Positions 5,593 through 6,342 of a DNA stretch of 6,342 bases are shown one piece after another; position 1 is the first letter of the stretch, and each line of letters opens with the position of its first letter. The stretch covers positions 1 through 6,342 of the forward strand of contig QHZV01000183.1 in the NCBI GenBank assembly GCA_003224785.1, in the 5' to 3' direction. A program made the translations under genes and the position numbers. The notes below the pieces were generated by a model. It was not told the origin of the DNA. It saw only the letters and a list, made by a program, of their open reading frames with translations, and did no database searches. The DNA is from Acidobacteriota bacterium. Lineage in GTDB: Bacteria > Acidobacteriota > Terriglobia > Terriglobales > Acidobacteriaceae.

Positions 5593-6342
5593 CTAACCGC
5601 CGCTTTTTCCACAATAGACAGCGTCCGGCACCGCTTCCAGATGCCAGTGATGGTCTAAAACGAATGTCCCATTCCAGGGCACTTTGCCGGTGCCATAGAA
5701 ATCCGATTCAAGCACTCTGAATTTTGCGGCCTCTTCGATTGAGTCTGCTTCCGAGCTGTTCACTTCCAGCCAGATTTTGACTGAATACTCGCCCGGCATG
5801 AGAGTGAAACTGGGAATGTCACATGAGACCACCTGTTGGCCCTGGCACTCGCTCTCCCATCGGTTCGGCTCAAACATGGTGTGGGCGGTGAAAATCCGTT
5901 GGCCGTAATTGTTGTTGAAGCCGAGACCGAGATGGAAGTTCGTGGTTGCTTTGGGAAGATCAAAACGAACTTTAACTTTTAATCGTGAACCGATAGGTAG
6001 CCCTTCAATCAAAGGCTCGTCATCGGCGGTCAGGAACTCCAAGGCCTTAAGAAATGGCCCTTGGCGGGAAACCCGGACTCCAACTCCGTCTAACTCGACT
6101 TTATTACCTGTGCCACTCAGGCTGGAAAGGCTGTTCAGATAGTACTGAATGGCGTCTTTCGAGGTGCCGTCGTACTGCAGTTCACCGAAGTGCAACACCA
6201 CTGCCCGTGAACAGAGGTTCTCGATGGCAGCCATGTTATGTGAGACGAATAAGACAGTCCGGCCGCCGCGACTGACTTCTCCCATCTTGCCCAGGCACTT
6301 TTTCTGAAAGGCGACATCGCCGACTGCAAGCACTTCATCTAC
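5593..6342 (-). CDS. Polysaccharide ABC exporter ATP-binding protein, Wzt/KpsT type with C-terminal glycan-binding domain (5' part missing)
   Basis: The visible 249 residues are the C-terminal part of a longer protein; the gene runs off the right edge. The first visible residues VDEVLAVGD are the end of Walker B with its catalytic Glu and the D-loop, followed by FQKKCLGKM and the H-loop FVSHNM (His35 of the visible part). This is the usual arrangement in Wzt/KpsT/TagH-type ATPases that energise export of lipid-linked O-antigen, capsule or teichoic-acid-like polymers. After about residue 75 comes a beta-rich domain (roughly 95-211) resembling the Wzt C-terminal domain, which in known Wzt proteins binds the polymer end and sets substrate specificity; a tail with Trp and His residues follows (VPWNGTFVLDHHWHL). 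Walker A and the signature motif lie outside the window. A GTG at 6333 is not a start: it encodes Val inside Walker B. The gene places the rest of the run in a surface-polysaccharide locus. Confidence 0.88.
   Translation of the reverse strand, partial: VDEVLAVGDVAFQKKCLGKMGEVSRGGRTVLFVSHNMAAIENLCSRAVVLHFGELQYDGTSKDAIQYYLNSLSSLSGTGNKVELDGVGVRVSRQGPFLKALEFLTADDEPLIEGLPIGSRLKVKVRFDLPKATTNFHLGLGFNNNYGQRIFTAHTMFEPNRWESECQGQQVVSCDIPSFTLMPGEYSVKIWLEVNSSEADSIEEAAKFRVLESDFYGTGKVPWNGTFVLDHHWHLEAVPDAVYCGKSGG

Noticed and set aside
6331..6333. GTG at 6333 as the start of the ABC ATPase
   Set aside because: It encodes Val within the Walker B motif VDEVLAVGD; the frame is open to the window edge, so the gene is simply cut.

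Overview
The window holds one minus-strand gene run, almost certainly a single operon or two closely linked ones. Read right to left in the direction of transcription it contains: the C-terminal part of a Wzt/KpsT-type polysaccharide ABC-exporter ATPase (cut by the window edge); a small exported single-span membrane protein; a membrane-anchored alkaline-phosphatase-superfamily ('sulfatase-like') enzyme; an amidohydrolase with an N-terminal membrane anchor; a second copy of the small protein; and a second copy of the sulfatase-like enzyme, ending 20 bases from the left edge. No convincing plus-strand gene, RNA gene, CRISPR array or insertion sequence was seen. Every gap between genes is 125 bases or shorter.

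The main pattern is a duplicated two-gene module (small protein + AlkP-fold enzyme). In both copies the enzyme's ATG lies inside the end of the small gene, with exactly the same 8-base overlap (ATGACTGA and ATGCATAG). The amidohydrolase sits between the two modules and overlaps the stop of the upstream enzyme by four bases (GTGA). The copies have diverged at DNA level, so the duplication is not recent. Both enzymes keep the metal-binding Asp and Asp-His positions but carry Thr where true sulfatases have the formylglycine Cys/Ser, and Ile where they have Arg. They therefore look more like Thr-nucleophile phospho-group transferases or hydrolases than sulfatases. The left copy has also lost 12 residues just before its Asp-His-Gly motif, and the amidohydrolase has Arg in place of a normally conserved His.

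The working picture, which is inference, is that the ABC transporter exports a lipid-linked glycan and the membrane enzymes, whose catalytic domains face outward, modify that glycan or a lipid with help from the small proteins.

The organism is probably a Gram-negative-type bacterium with surface polysaccharide export and G+C a little above half by eye. A soil lineage such as Acidobacteriota would fit, but this is a weak guess from general character, not from a diagnostic gene.
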